DNA of 13,567 nt. It comes from JAGXFP01 sp046484585. Lineage in GTDB: Bacteria > Desulfobacterota > Desulfobulbia > Desulfobulbales > JAGXFP01. The DNA lies in NCBI GenBank assembly GCA_046484585.1, contig JAWOIQ010000205.1, positions 1-13,567 of the forward strand. Direction: 5' to 3'. Below are positions 13,430-13,567 of the stretch, piece after piece. The notes below the pieces were generated by a model that was not told the DNA's origin, searched no databases, and saw only the letters and a list, made by a program, of their open reading frames with translations. Made by a program: the position numbers and the translations under genes. Each line of letters starts with the position of its first letter. The first letter of the stretch is position 1.

Positions 13430-13567
13430 TTCATATAGAGCCACTTTTTTAAATTTTTATATTGGCTGATTTCTTATGATGTCTCAATAGAAATGGTGAC
13501 TCGGCAACTATCAAAAATCAACACCCCCTCTCTTTGTTAATCTCACCACACCATGGGTACTGACATC
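13430..13567. other. Window end, no gene identified
   Basis: The sequence is AT-rich. An ATG at 13552 opens MGTDI and runs off the end, but no ribosome binding site precedes it, so a gene start there is only possible. Confidence 0.3.

Overview
The window looks like chromosomal DNA from a Desulfobacterota-type bacterium (Desulfuromonadales/Desulfobulbales-like), possibly a metagenome contig. This is inferred from a CXXCH multihaem cytochrome, UGA codons that look recoded as selenocysteine, the DUF2959 and HupE-like proteins, and dispersed palindromes of the GTCATT...AATGAC type. No rRNA, tRNA, CRISPR array or intact transposase was seen.

Layout. 1-717: tail of an unknown gene, then a coiled-coil DUF2959 lipoprotein. 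1071-2216: a GC-rich HupE/UreJ-like membrane protein fused to an NTF2/SnoaL-like domain. 2384-3036 (minus): a Phd/YefM-ParE toxin-antitoxin (TA) operon with an autoregulatory promoter. 3040-3600: a gene-poor stretch with repeats, hairpins and a possible IS end. 3651-4130: a small cysteine-containing lipoprotein with a strong terminator, then a transposase (RAYT) scrap at 4209-4319. 4350-7257 (minus): a NodU/CmcH-type carbamoyltransferase downstream of a membrane fatty-acid desaturase. 7736-8956: a pentahaem cytochrome interrupted by an in-frame UGA. 8955-9430: a cluster of miniature palindromic elements. 9722-12258: divergent ilvY and ilvC. 12356-13009 (minus): a second, closely related copy of the TA operon. 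13055-13243 (minus): a small CxxC...CxxC protein, also interrupted by an in-frame UGA. 13288-13429: nested palindromic repeats.

How the parts relate. IlvY very probably controls the divergent ilvC, the second step of branched-chain amino acid synthesis. The two TA operons carry almost the same promoter/operator and nearly identical antitoxin N-termini, so cross-regulation is likely. The desaturase and carbamoyltransferase are codirectional but separated by 166 bp.

Most interesting signal. Two unrelated reading frames (the cytochrome, UGA at 8639-8641, and the zinc-ribbon-like protein, UGA at 13165-13163 on the minus strand) continue coherently, in the same frame, through one UGA. Each UGA is followed 21-23 nt later by the apical loop of a hairpin, as in bacterial SECIS elements. 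The small protein has the better hairpin: an 8-bp stem with a GGU loop. Both are selenoprotein candidates that ordinary gene calling would split or miss.
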